DNA of 64,000 nucleotides. It comes from Toxonevra muliebris (Eukaryota > Arthropoda > Insecta > Diptera > Pallopteridae). The position numbers and the translations under genes are program-made. The notes under the pieces are model-generated. The model saw only the letters and a program-made list of their open reading frames with translations. It was not told the origin of the DNA and searched no databases. How positions within the stretch are numbered: the first letter of the stretch is position 1; every line of letters begins with the position of its first letter. Below are positions 13,191-25,225 of this stretch, one piece after another. The stretch is from the NCBI GenBank assembly GCA_963691655.1, contig OY829327.1, positions 86,130,019-86,194,018 of the forward strand, read 5' to 3'.

Positions 13191-14456
13191 AGAAGTGAGA
13201 TTGAAAAAATCTTAACACACGTTTTACCTAATAATTTTTTTTGGGTGTAAAATTTAAAAGTTTCTTTGACCTAGTTAGCTTTGAAAAATATGTCAGTTGT
13301 TATTTTTAATGACAATCATGTTGATTTATTGTGAGTTTGAAGAAAAAGAAGTACATCTTAAAATTATTAAAAATTTTCAAAAAAATCCAAATTGGTCATA
13401 CAAAAAATTGGCCAAAGAATTGAAGGTCTGCCGTCAAACTGTTTCCAATGTTATAAAACAGTTTCAGGAGAATTTGACTATCGATAGGAAACCTGGGTCC
13501 CACATGATATTTGGAAAGCCAAGAAAATAGAAAGCATATTGAAAAGATCTCCAAACACATCTGGTAGAAAAGCTGCCCGGTTAGCCCAGTGCTCTGACTA
13601 TTTGGTGCGAAAAGTTAAAGCCAATGCAGGTTTGAAAACATACAAAGTCCAAAACGTTCCAGACAGGAATGCTGCAAAAAATTTAGACGCCAAAACTGGG
13701 GCTCGGAAATTAAAATCGAATTTCATACAAAAATATTCATATTGTATAATGGACGACGAAACGTATGTACTGGCAGATTTTACACAGCTTCCGGGTCAAA
13801 ATTTTTATGTTGCTGATGCTCGAGGAAAAGTCGAAGAACAATTTAGAATCCAAAAGCAGACAAAATTTCCTGAAAAACTCCTGGTTTGGCAAGCTATATG
13901 CAGTTGCGGCAAAAGAAGCAAGTCATTTGTTACAGTGGGCTCTATAAATACCGAAATATACATCAAAGAATGTTTGAAAAAAAGACTTCTTCCTTTCATA
14001 AGAGAGCACAATGTGTCCACATATTTTTGGCCCGATTTGGCATCATGTCACTACGGCAAGAAAGCTCTGGAGTGGTACCAAAGAGATAACATAGTTTTTG
14101 TACCAAGAGAGGCCAATCTCAATCCTCCAAATTGTCCGGAGCTAAGACCAGTGGAGAGATATTGGGCTCTTGTGAAAATAAACTTAAAGAGCACAAAAAT
14201 GGTGTCCCAAAATATTGAAGATTTTAAAAGGAAATGGGCAAACTGTTCGAAAAAGGTGCCTGAAACAACTATCAAATCTCTAATGGAAAAAAAAGGTCCA
14301 CGAGTTCATAAATAGAGGTTAGAACTATAAAAGTAATATTTTTCTGTAATTTGTAAAATATTATCAATTAAATAAAAAAAAAATCAAAACTCTGAGATCA
14401 ACCGTTTAAAAATTATTGAATTTTATATATGTTAAGATTTTTTCGATCTCACTCCT
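13191..14456 (+). mobile_element. Tc1/mariner element with 39-residue D-E spacing
   Basis: The element is about 1266 bp, with TA on both sides (13189-13190 and 14457-14458). Terminal inverted repeats of 27 bp lie at 13191-13217 and 14430-14456. They start AGRAGTGAGATYG and end ATCTTAACA, and I see two mismatches between them. It contains one transposase split by a frameshift. The TIRs share no sequence with the other Tc1/mariner elements in the window, so this is a separate family. Confidence 0.87.
13309..14315 (+). pseudogene. Tc1/mariner transposase (DD37E-related, D-39-E), frameshifted
   Basis: The N-terminal part (13309 to about 13500) holds a helix-turn-helix around KLAKELKVCRQTVSNV followed by a basic linker. 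The remainder is open in a different frame from about 13500 to the TAG at 14313-14315, so one small indel near 13500 breaks the gene. Catalytic motifs are intact: MDDETYV (first Asp), WPDLASCHY (second Asp), and RPVERYW (Glu). I count 39 residues between the second Asp and the Glu, against 37 in the elements at 4.5 and 46.3 kb. The extra two residues fall in the stretch before NPPNCPELRP. Overall layout and several blocks (DFTQLPGQNFYV, IKECLKKRLLPF) parallel the DD37E copies, so it is probably a sister lineage. Confidence 0.85.
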
Positions 14457-14534
14457 TAATTCATTATTGAAGTTTAAAATTAAAATGATATCTTGCAAAA
14501 ATGTAAACGTAAAAGTTTACAATTTCATAAATAA

Positions 14535-16555
14535 CACAGTCCAACAGCATTTTTTAAACAGAATTGCCACCCTATAATCCTGAAAGGTATTTTGTATAGA
14601 CCAATTTTGTAATACAAACTTATAGTCCAGCACATCTCAGTTTTTTTTTTTACAGTGGGTTAAAGTTTTCTTATTTTGGTCGAAGGGAGCTGAATACTAA
14701 GTGCAAAAAGTGTTAAAAATTGATGTCTGAGGAAAATTTGTGCAGTATAATTTCACAAAGGTCATTTTTGTAGAACATTTTAACCTTTTAGTTCCTCTTT
14801 TTATGGGACAATTTGACCCCTTTTTTTAAGAAAACCTGAAAAGTCCTTTCAAAGCAGACATTTAAGGAATAAAATATTCCACAAAAATATTTGCCAGAAA
14901 ACTTCACTAGGGGTCACCAAAGACATAAAAGTCATATATATAACGTCTATATATATATATATATATACCCACATAACAAAATATTCTATAGTGTGAATTC
15001 AGCATTATGATTAATTAAAATAACTGCAACATTAATTTTGACCAACAAGGAAAAGTCTCCAAGTGTCCGGCGCTGATTTTTCTGATTTTCATAAATGTTG
15101 TAGGGGACGGAAATCTAAGACACGTTGGGTATATTTGGTCAGGCAGTACTGAAACATTTGCAGAAACAAAAACGTTTAAAATGTTAATATTTGCCTGCTG
15201 ATCACGCATTTAACAGCAAGGGACTGTTGCAGCGATGCTCCTTCTTGCCGCTAATGCTTGACCTTGACCAGCAGCCAGTACATTTTGGACCCTTTTGCTT
15301 CATTCTGCAAATGCTGAAGTAATGCATTACCGAACATACTTTTATTTTTTTATCGGCGGAAAAACGGTTTCAAGTTAAGTTCCAACTCCCAAAATAGGGG
15401 GGGGGGGTGTAAAAGTAGGGGTTCTAAAAGTAAGAAATTTTAGAAAAAAAACCGGCACAAAAATCCTCATCCTAATATAAGAAACCTGAGGACGTTCATT
15501 TGTAAGTTGTATTCTGCGTTTCCGAGGTTACCGACTCTCGTATACGGATTATAAGTGGTAAGAGTAGTGACGTACAAAAATAAAATACTTATTTGTGATA
15601 AGAAGGAAAATACGTACGTAATTGAAGAACCATGCATTTAAAGCCGGTGACAGGGGACTGGCATTTTCTACTTCTATGACTTGGATTTAACTGGCAGATC
15701 ACATACCAAGCGCGTGCTTGTTCTGCGTAAATTACAATTTTGATAGAAGTAAAAAACTATTTCCTGTTATCAGCCGTTAACCGTTATATATATGACTTTT
15801 ATGTCTTTGGTGATCCCAAGTGAATTTTTCTGACAAATATTTTTGTGCAATATTTTAATCCTTAAATGTCTCTTTTGAAAGGACTTTTTGGGTTTTCCTC
15901 AAAAGTGGGGTCAAATTGTCCCATAAAAAGAGGGACTAATGGGTTAAAAAGTTCTACAGAAATGACACTTGTAAAATTCTACTGTACAACTTTGCCGATA
16001 AGATTTTCCTCAGACATCAATTTATAACACTTTCAGCACTTTGTATTCAGCTCCTTTCGACCAAAAACCAAAATAAGAAAACTTTAACCCACTGTAAAAA
16101 AAAACTGAGATGTGCTGGACTATAAGTTTATATTACAAAAATGGTCTATGCAACATCCCCTTTCGGGATTATAGGGTGGCTATTCTGTTGCAGCCAGTAG
16201 TCGCTGTAGCTTAGTGGTTAGTGTGTTGGACTGCTACGCAGAGGTGCCCGGGTTCATATCTCGGCACGCTCAAAAAAATCAAAAATAAAAAATAAAAATT
16301 TTTCTACATGGCACCACCTCTTGGCTGGCAATGGCAAACCTCCAAGAGTAAAAAAATGCCTATGAAAAGCTTTTCACTTTGCCGTTCGGATTCGGCATAA
16401 AACTGTAGGTCCCTTCCATTCGTGTATAAATATAACTCACACAACATGAATGGATGCGAAAAGCTCGGCCTTGGCCCTCCATGGGCTGTTGTGCCATAAT
16501 AGTTGTAGTAGTAGTATTCTGTTGCAGCCAAACAGTCTTAATTTGTTGGACTGTG
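14535..16555. mobile_element. Long inverted-repeat (foldback-like) element IR1, with nested SINE
   Basis: The left arm (14535-14945) and right arm (15782-16196, resumed at 16531-16555 after a SINE insertion) are reverse complements over about 410-440 bp, with moderate divergence. Matching landmarks include gccaccctataatcc, agtccagcacatctcag, tcttattttggtcg and gacataaaagtcatat. Outermost bases read ACACAGTCCAAC. The spacer of about 836 bp (14946-15781) has no recognisable ORF, an AT run near 14946-14967 and a G11 run near 15399. TAA occurs just outside both ends, so a 3-bp target duplication is possible but weak. The class is unresolved. It may be a nonautonomous DNA transposon. Confidence 0.72.
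16197..16514 (+). mobile_element. Complete tRNA-derived SINE (SINE1) with 16-bp target duplication
   Basis: The target duplication tattctgttgcagcca occurs perfectly at 16181-16196 and 16515-16530. The head has A-box-like tagcttagtggttagtg and B-box-like gggttcatatctc, internal Pol III promoter elements with a mutated B box. The body contains ggcaatggcaaacctcc and cggattcggcataaaactg. The 3' end is GTAGTAGTAG. The 318-bp length equals that of the SINE at 53100-53417, with which it shares the body but not the 3' tail. It landed inside the right terminus of IR1, so it is younger than that element. Confidence 0.9.
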
Positions 16556-16556
16556 T

Positions 16557-19288
16557 AATTAAAGATTGTATAAATTGAGTCTTGTATATGAAAAGTATCT
16601 ATGCTTGTTATCCGATCAAGATCATTTTTAGTTTAAGTTAGCTCAACAATAGCAAGCATTCGATTTTCTCAAAGGTCAGTTGTACCTGGCTTATGTTGCC
16701 ACAACCTTCCGGCTCCTCAATATCTGTCCATTACTAACCATGTATGAAAACACAATTCCGAACCTTGGCAAGCCTGCATTCAATTAAAAATTAGTAATTT
16801 TGAAATTGATATAATATTTAAGGCATTAGAAAGAAGCCCCAAAAAGTGGTGTTGTTATTTAACAATCGAAATAAATACAAACAAAAGATTAAACTGAACA
16901 ACAAACATCAGCAATAACAAAAACACAAATGCATGCATACATACTGATAAACATATATAAGTATATATGTATCTATGTATGTATGTATGTATGTATGCAT
17001 GTATGCCTCTATACAAAATTCACACACTCCGACTCAAGCGGGTTAAATTACAGTTTAGTGGCAATTGTGTGAGTTTTAGTGTGTGTGGAAGAGAGTGTTT
17101 GTGTATACGTCCATATTTGTAAGTATATGTGTATTCATTAATATGTACTACTATATTTACATTGGTCAATTTTTAATGATGTTGAAGGCGAACGAATAAC
17201 GCATTGTTTTACTTCATTAATTTTGATCACTCAATTTTGCTTATACGCAAAACTAACATTATGATACATTTATCTATACATATAAAATAGGACTAACACT
17301 AATTCCAATGCATAGGCATAGAATGAAAAAGGAAACAAAAGAAAGAGAACCAAAACGAATTTTTGTTCAATTTAAATACAAACAAAAACTCATTAAACTT
17401 AATGTTTTCTATTATTATCTAAAGACCTACTAAGTTTTTTATACATGAAAATTACATAAAAAAATAAAAAAAGAACGCAAAATTCATTCCTAACTGCTTT
17501 TAATAATATTCAATTTGAAGAAAATTTCGTTTTTAAATATTAATTTAGCTTACTTTTGCTGTTTTCATTTTTGTTTGTATATATGTTTACGTATATGTAT
17601 GAATGAACGAATAGAATACAAAATCGCCTTCAAATTGTTTTTGGGAGGCTTTTTAATTTTTGTTTTTCTGCTATTTTTTGTAATGGTCAACATTTTCTTT
17701 AGACGCACATTGAAATTGAAATTTATTGTTTTTATTATTTGCTGTGGCATTTGTTTTTGTTTCCTACGTCATATATGTGTATTTGTGTGTATGTATGTGT
17801 CTACTGCTGAAACACGCGCACGTTTGTTTGTTTCTGTGTATTTAGTTTATATTTGTATGTAATTGTGCACTAAGACGCCACTAAGTTCAGATAATCTCAA
17901 AATATTAACAGTTTCTTGTTATTGTATGCATAGTATACATTGTATACATACATACGCACATACATTTGTATGAATTCCACTTGAGTGTGGAAACACAAAA
18001 GCAAATTATTTGATTTTTAAATATATTCATAAACATATGCACATCTACCAACTTGTGGTTGGTTTTGGAAACAAAACTCCTCCCACATCCTGATAAATAT
18101 CTCAGTCAATATGATTATTGCTGTTAAATTTAAAAAAATGGGTTGATGACATGATAATACCTAACACTCACCGCAACCTCTAAATCGGCTAGCTTGTAAT
18201 ATTTGCTTCAAAACATGTGCATTGTTTTTATTATTTCTCATTCTCATTAATAACTAAATCCTCTCGATATGCACAGAAAAATTATCAATTCAGTTGAGTC
18301 AAATTTTGCTACCCAAAAAAGCAATAATGAGAGAACAAAAAATATTTGTTCCTTCTTTATTTTATTACTTTTTCTAGAGTAGTGAGTTTTTCTTTACCTC
18401 TTTTCTTAAGTTTCATGCACTCCAGAGCTAAAATCTTTCTACGATCGAAATAAATTTACTCAGCTTTTCGTTAAATTTTAAAATCTACTCTGCCACTCCG
18501 CTTCACCTAAAATAAACTCCGATTTTTCATAAAGCGTATGAACAATTTTTTATATCAGTTTTAGTAACTAATCTCTAAAGGACCACACAAATATTGTGGA
18601 AATTTGTGTTTAATCCTTACATACCAACGGGTCTCTGCAGTGACCAACCACTTCAGCGGCTGCCAGTAACGCCACACAGTGATCTGCAATCCCAAAAAGC
18701 TAGCCATAAGTCAAAAAATAAAGTTTTTTTTGGGAGGGTTCTGACATTTCAAATAGTTGCAGTGATAACCCTAGCAGCGTTTTAGAACAACGCTTAAGTA
18801 CAGCTATTCTTAAAAAAAAATGTTTTTGCCTTTTCAAGTCTAAGTAAAAATAAGTGTCGAAACGTGTGGAATTTTCATGCGAAAAAGGGTGTTATTAAAA
18901 AGTGCTTAGTTTTTAAACTGTTTCGCCGATTTTAACGTGACAACATGCAATCAACTTGTAAGAGTAAGTAATTTTCATATATTTACATAAAAATATTATT
19001 TAACTGTAATCAAAACAATAAATAAGTAATGAATTCACCGGTGTTTTTATCATGGAAGCTATTTTCAAGGCTGAGAAAAAAAAAATTCCCAAGGTTTGCC
19101 GCCGAGTTTTTAGTTTTAAATTATTAATTATTCATTTTAGTAAAATATATAAAAATATCAGTTGCCGAAAGTTGCCGGAATGGATTTTACACAATATTTT
19201 TAATGCAAGGTTCAGATGCGCTATATTCTATGTTCTTTCGTATTGACAATAGAGACAACATCAGCATGTAAATCAAAAATCTACCACC
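16557..19288. other. AT-rich noncoding DNA
   Basis: No gene was recognised. TATG tetranucleotides cluster near 16968-17000. The 115-codon ORF at 17515-17862 is a hydrophobic, Phe/Ile/Cys-rich translation of T-rich DNA and has no recognisable family. Nothing else stands out. Confidence 0.5.
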
Positions 19289-19737
19289 TTAAATACGCCA
19301 TTTTGTTTTCTTACAAATTAAGAACAGATTCGTAATCAGATATTCCAAAAACCCCCGAATGTCTGGTTTCGTCAAAAATCGATATTTTTTGGAAATGGTC
19401 CACCATTTTGGATCCGCCATTTTGTTTTTTCTTAAACTGAGATCGAATTCGTAATTAACGGCTTCAAAAATCCCCAAATGTCTGGTTTCGTCAAAATTCG
19501 ATAATTTTTTTGCAAATGGTCCACCATTTTGGATCCGCCATTTTGTTTTTTCTGAAAACTGAGATCGGATTCGTAATTAACGGCTTCAAAAATCCCCAAA
19601 TGTCTGGTTTCGTCAAAATTCGATAATTTTTTTGCAAATGGTCCACCATTTTGGATCCGCCATTTTGTTTTTTTTTTAAACTGAGATCGGATTTGTAATC
19701 ACCGGCCCTAAAAACCCCCTAGCACAAATAATCATTA
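19289..19737. repeat. 121/122-bp minisatellite, about 3.5 units
   Basis: The block ggtccaccattttggatccg recurs at 19397, 19518 and 19640, giving periods of 121 and 122 bp. Each unit also holds a gattcgtaat(c/t)a motif, a run of C-rich aaaa-cccc sequence, and tctggtttcgtcaaaa. A partial, more diverged unit starts at about 19289 and another ends near 19737. The middle units are the most alike. A diverged relative in the opposite orientation lies at about 51135-51320. Confidence 0.85.
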
Positions 19738-21196
19738 CAAAAGAACGATTTTTTCGACTTATGGCCAGCTTTTCGGGATTCCAGACCACTATGCGCCATT
19801 TTTATTTGAAAACTCATAGAATGTTGTTTGGAATCACAAGTACTACCTCTAGTAAGTTTTTAACTGAAATCGGACTTATTGGACATTTAAGGACTAAGAA
19901 TTTAGCAATTTTAGGAAAAAGAGAAAGGCAACATAGTATCTCTCTTTTTTATTTTTTCTCATAGCAGTGCAGCAATGAAGCTGAGTAAGAATAAATTTAG
20001 AAATAAATTAACTCAGCGTCAATGAACATCCGAGCTGTTCAGTGATTTTAGGTTAATTTTGTTGATTTTATCGTTTTGTTTCAAAAAAATATATTTATAT
20101 TTAAGAATATTTTAAACGATATTTTTTTTTTTTTTTTTGCAGTTAAAATATATTTTATGAAATTAAAAAAAAAACAAAAAAAAATTTAGTTTTTTAGGGT
20201 TTATTTCAAAATCTCATGTTTGCTCGATTTTTAATAAAAAAATAACAAAAAGCTTATATTTCTTAATACTTTATATTTTAATGATTTTTTGAAATAATTT
20301 ATTGTTATGACCCCATGTAAACTATATTATTTTAAGCAGTAAAATTATTTGTATTTTTATACCTTAAATTAATTGTTATATTTTTTAAATTAGCTAACAT
20401 AATTGCTCATCTACACTAGTTCTATTCGTTCTACTGATGGTAATTATGCTGCAATACTTATAATTTAATATACTTACAAATACAAATTTAGTTGTATATT
20501 AACCACAAGCAGATTCTTAAGTGCAAAAAGCTTCCACTAAAACACAAAAGATCTTCTTTCGGTAAGGCTTAAAATTTTCCCATTTGGAAATAGTGATAAT
20601 AATTACTTTGTATATGGACTCAGGCTCTTTGGTGTATTTATGATATTAATAAACTCCATAGAGTACAACACACAAACCTTACATTATAATACATAAAAAT
20701 CTTAATATCCCTCAGAATATTATAGCATTTAACTAAACTAAAACTTCAAAGTTCCCATAATGGTGCATTTAAAAAGCTATAAAGCTTTATCAGGTTTGTG
20801 TACACTTTCAAAAGTTAGCATAACTTGCGCTAAAGAAGAAGCTTCGGAGAAATATTGTAGTCATGTCACATCACATAACATCGTATGTGTATCAATAAAC
20901 TCAAACTGTTAAATTCAATTTTGAATTTCACAATGGTTTTCTACCAAGATACAACAAATATGGCAATCGAATATATTATGTACAATATCCTCTGGAAAAG
21001 CTAAAGCATATTCAACAATTTGCAAGCTTTACAATCGTACTTTGTTATTGAAAGGTTTCATTAAAATTTTAAGGTTGTTGTTGTAATTGGCAGCACTCTC
21101 AAAATTGTATTAAATATGTAGTGAGAAAATATACCTCAATATTTGTAGTTTCCACTAGTGTCCGCTATGAAGGCCACAATTTTTGGATTTTTTTTT
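19738..21196. other. AT-rich noncoding DNA
   Basis: No gene or element boundary was recognised. Poly-T and poly-A runs occur near 20120-20185. Confidence 0.5.
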
Positions 21197-21847
21197 ATGT
21201 GTAAACATTTTAGCTCACGGTATGGGCAAAATTTCAAATGTGTAAAATGTAAGAATAACTATATCGTAAGATGTAAGATAACTGTAACGTCCAGTTCCCC
21301 TTTCGCTCACACTACTGCGCGGCATGACTGTGGTACTCTAAACAACAAAGAGAAGAAGAGAGGGAGAAATTAACTATACGCCAAATCATTTCTCAGGCGA
21401 CGTTATGTAAAATTTTCAAATCTAATAAAATTTCAAATGGACAGGTAGAAAAACTTAAAGCGCGAAAAAAAGGATGCAATTGCAGCTGCGTATATGCGAG
21501 CATATAGATCCCGATGCATTGAGTAAAAGAAAAATAATGCAACTACAACATATCAGCCCTATTCACGATTTGGTGCAATGCAAAATATTTATGCTATCAC
21601 AACAACAAATATATGTGATATGGAATAAAAATTTGCATTTGCAATGATGCAAGATAATGATATCGAATAAGCTTTTAAGTTTATAAAAGAATTGTTTTAA
21701 TTTGAATTAATTACCTAAGCATATAGATTATACATTAAATCCCTATATATGGCTATACATATGTGAGCTTATGTATATGACATTCAGTTAGCTTAACTGT
21801 TTACACATCAAATATCCTTCGTGCCTTGCACACATCCATTGTTTTTT
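21197..21847 (+). repeat. Unclassified dispersed repeat, copy 1
   Basis: Colinear with 31682-33008 from atgtgtaaacattttagctc to tccattgttttt. It lacks a 610-bp segment that copy 2 has between 31873 and 32482. It begins and ends with related inverted motifs (gtgtaaaca and tgtttacac), which hints at a DNA transposon. However, homology to copy 2 runs past the right motif. The short frame that is open in copy 2 (32583-32801) is recognisable at about 21475-21590 and then shifts out of frame. Confidence 0.65.
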
Positions 21848-24800
21848 AATTTAATTTAAAACAACTCAAAACTGGCTTGTGTCAACCGTGACTGTCCTCG
21901 TAGAAAAATTATGATCACTATAAATTTTCTATAATAATTTTTATAAACAAAATGTCGAAAAACCAAAAAGCCAATATTAATAAATGTTTTGTTTATTTTG
22001 CGAACTTTTTTCTAATGCAAAAATCCGACAGCGTTTCTATGTCTGAAATATTTTTAAAAAATATGAGGTTTTATAAAATAATGAATTTTCCAAAGTTTTA
22101 CTTTTACAGTTATCAATGCAAAAACTCCGAACTTGTTACCTAGTACTGACCTTTTGCAGAGTTTCTACTTAATTGATAAAATATTCTTTGATAATGAAAA
22201 GGTTTGATATTATTCTGCTATAAGTTTGTCAATTGATGAAATATAATCTCACTGAACAATTTTTCCAAAATTCATTTTATATAAACACAAATTAAATTTT
22301 AAGACATCGTATCGATTGCAAAACATATTTAAACTTGACACTTACCACATTTTTTGTGCTGCTTCTTCTACTGCTCCTTCTATTTCTTACATGCTTTGAA
22401 AGCTACACTCGTTTGTTCATAAAAGCTTCAAAAAAATTTTAGATTAAAATTAAAACTAATTGACAGCATTGTTTACGTATCTTTTTTCCTTTACAAATGT
22501 CAAATTGTAAGAGTAGAAAACGAACGAACACAAATACACAAAATTGGCTACAAATAAACAAAACAAAACCAGCAAGTAATCAAAATTAAAAATTAAAGTA
22601 AACGCAACAACACACAGAAAAATCTCAAATGTAAACCGGAGAAAATATAAGAAGAAAAAAATTTGGCATTTCATGTTTATTTCATTTTCAATTACATTTG
22701 ATTTTTGATTTGATAAAAAGAAAAATAAAAAATATAATAAATAAAAAAAGCAGCTATTAAATTTTCAGTAAACAGCATCAACTTTATACACTTCTGCAGT
22801 GTGTGTATGTGTGTGTGTGTGTATATTTTCTGTTTTGAATTTTCGCATTCAAATAAAACTAGCTACTAAATGTATGTAAATATTGCTATTTTTTGTTTTT
22901 CAACATTTCGTAAAGTTTTAATGTATATTTTTGCTTTTGCTCTTGGTTGCTACTTTAATGCTGCAGAGGAGGGTTCGCACACACACTCATGTGCGTATAT
23001 ATGCATGTGAATGTGTGACGTATGCAATGCAACATGCAGCAGCACGTTCACGGCGTTGCAGTTGCTTGAGCTAATTTTGGCGCGCGTATTTGTGATATGC
23101 CATGCCAGATGGTTAAGATACACACATAAGTATATGCCCCAAGTAAAAAGTAAGCAACATTTACTAAATATATACAAGTGCGTAGTATATGCCTCAAGCT
23201 AAATCCGGCGCACGAATGCGCCACGCGCTATCTACTTCATCTTCTTCTCCTTCTTTCGCATCTTCTACTTCTGTGGCTTTCTATGATTTGGTAGCAGCAT
23301 TTCAAATCAAATGCTTTACTTTATTTTTGCCGCAATATATAACCGCAAAATCTATGCTAAATTTAAAACGGAGTTCCCCCTTCTTTTTGCTGCTGCTAAT
23401 GTATTTATATTTTAAACAGAATTTATTGACTTCAAAATTGAAATGGTGCATTCACCGTACAAAAATGTTTATACCGAATGTTGTGTTTACAAGTATGTAA
23501 GAATTTTGTTTTGATATTCGAGTGTACTTTGCAAAAGGTAAACAAACAAGGATATTTATATTTTGTTGAATAACACAAATGCATGTGAATAAGTGCTAAA
23601 TTAAAGTTTAAACGAAACAACAAACAATGAACGTGTATTTAAGTAGGGGAGAAAGGGAGTTTTTAAATACTCATTCAAGAACAACTACTTCAAAGTAATT
23701 TTCCATTAAATCCTTTAAGGATGTAGTCAGATGTTCCGGCCTAATTTTTAAGGGGTTCTTCGGAAATGTTTTATTATAACAAAAGAAAATACAATCGTTC
23801 TAATTTTTTTATATGTTATTATTGACGGCTTTAACTGTACAAAAAAAATTTTTTGGAGTTTCTTTTACGATATTTTTTGTAGTGTTTTTTACGTCCAAAG
23901 TAAACACCTAAACAAAAGGTGTGGGGCTGGCCCGGGTGATTACGGCACTTGAAGTTATCTGAGACAAGAAATTTAAAGGGTTATATACGTTTTGGTACGG
24001 AAAACTTAAGGCATATTTGTGATTTTATTTGGACTATTTGAAATAATTTATTTGAAACTCGCATAACAGGTATACATAGTACATATTCGTACGAAAAAAA
24101 AGAGTGGTCGGATCTGAAAAAATATTGAAAATTGAATTGAAGTAGTAGCTCTTGTCCTGATGCGCGTTTTTTCTGCAGAGTCTGGCGGTGACCACGATTG
24201 AATGCCAACAACTCAACTGTAATCAAAAAGACAAAAAAATTACCGTTGTGTACTACAGCGCCGAGTACTTGAATGAAAAATTTTGAAAAAAAAACTTTTT
24301 TCTCATATGGAAACCATGATGCAAAACAAAAAAAAGTCGATTTTTTGAGTCCCAAAAATGTATTTAAAAAAAATTATTAGTTAAGAAAAATACGGCACAT
24401 GAAAAAATGATCGTTCAAGTACTCCGTATTGTAACTAGGAAAAAAATTTAAAACAAATTAGATGAATTGGTCAAGTAGTTTTTGAGATATCGCTGTCATC
24501 GCAAAGGCATTTTTCAAAAAACATCATTCGGAGAAAATCACGTTTCAAGTTTTGAGTACACTTTATTCATGAACAGTAGCGCGCTACAAATCGAGTTGCT
24601 ACTTACGATCTACATCTCGGATTGAAATTTTGAACATAAACGCTTGAAAGTATGTTTGTTCGAAATAAGTCATAAACATTTTTTCGATTTCTTGACTGAT
24701 GAACCCCTGAAATAGAATTTTGTTCTGTAGACTTGTCATTCTGACAGGTAGTAGATTTAAACATTTTTATTAAAAAATAACAAAGTGGCAGACTTCTAAA

Positions 24801-25225
24801 AAAAAAATTCAAAAATCTCGCTTTTTCTTTTTTTGTTGAAAATCGGGATAAAATTATAAATAAACAATTATACTACCTGCGAGAGCCATTGGTGTGTAAA
24901 ATAGTTTATTAAAATTTCAGCCCAATCGGTGTCATAGAATTTCTTCAAAAGCCTGCGCCGATCCGAAAAACGTTTTTAAAGTTTTAACATCACATACAAT
25001 CTAACCAGTAGGCGCTCACGACTATGTGCTAAAACTTCGTTAATATTTTGAGTTTTGATCTGAAATTATATGAAAGTATACTCTTAATATATTGTACTTT
25101 CGAAATACATAATAAAAAAAAAAAAATATTTTTTGAAACTCGAACATCAGACTACATTCTTCAACCAGTTGTATTCTGTATCTCTAGTGCTCTCTCTCTC
25201 TCCTTTCTCTCTCTGTGTGTATGTG
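21848..25225. other. Noncoding DNA, no supported gene
   Basis: AT-rich sequence with a GT run near 22800-22822. The stretch from about 23720 to 25020 has the look of transposable-element DNA (homopolymer-rich, unlike the microsatellite-rich flanks), but I could not find termini or a second copy. The ORFs (for example 23981-24355 minus) have no recognisable domains. Confidence 0.4.

Noticed and set aside
16203..16275. Possible tRNA gene
   Set aside because: It is the tRNA-like head of a SINE bounded by a 16-bp target duplication. The B box is mutated and no full cloverleaf forms.
17515..17862. 115-codon hydrophobic frame
   Set aside because: Translation of T-rich DNA. Composition (Phe, Ile, Cys, Leu) mimics membrane segments but there is no family resemblance.
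19289..19737. CRISPR-like regularly spaced repeat
   Set aside because: The repeats are contiguous 121/122-bp units without unique spacers, in a eukaryotic setting.
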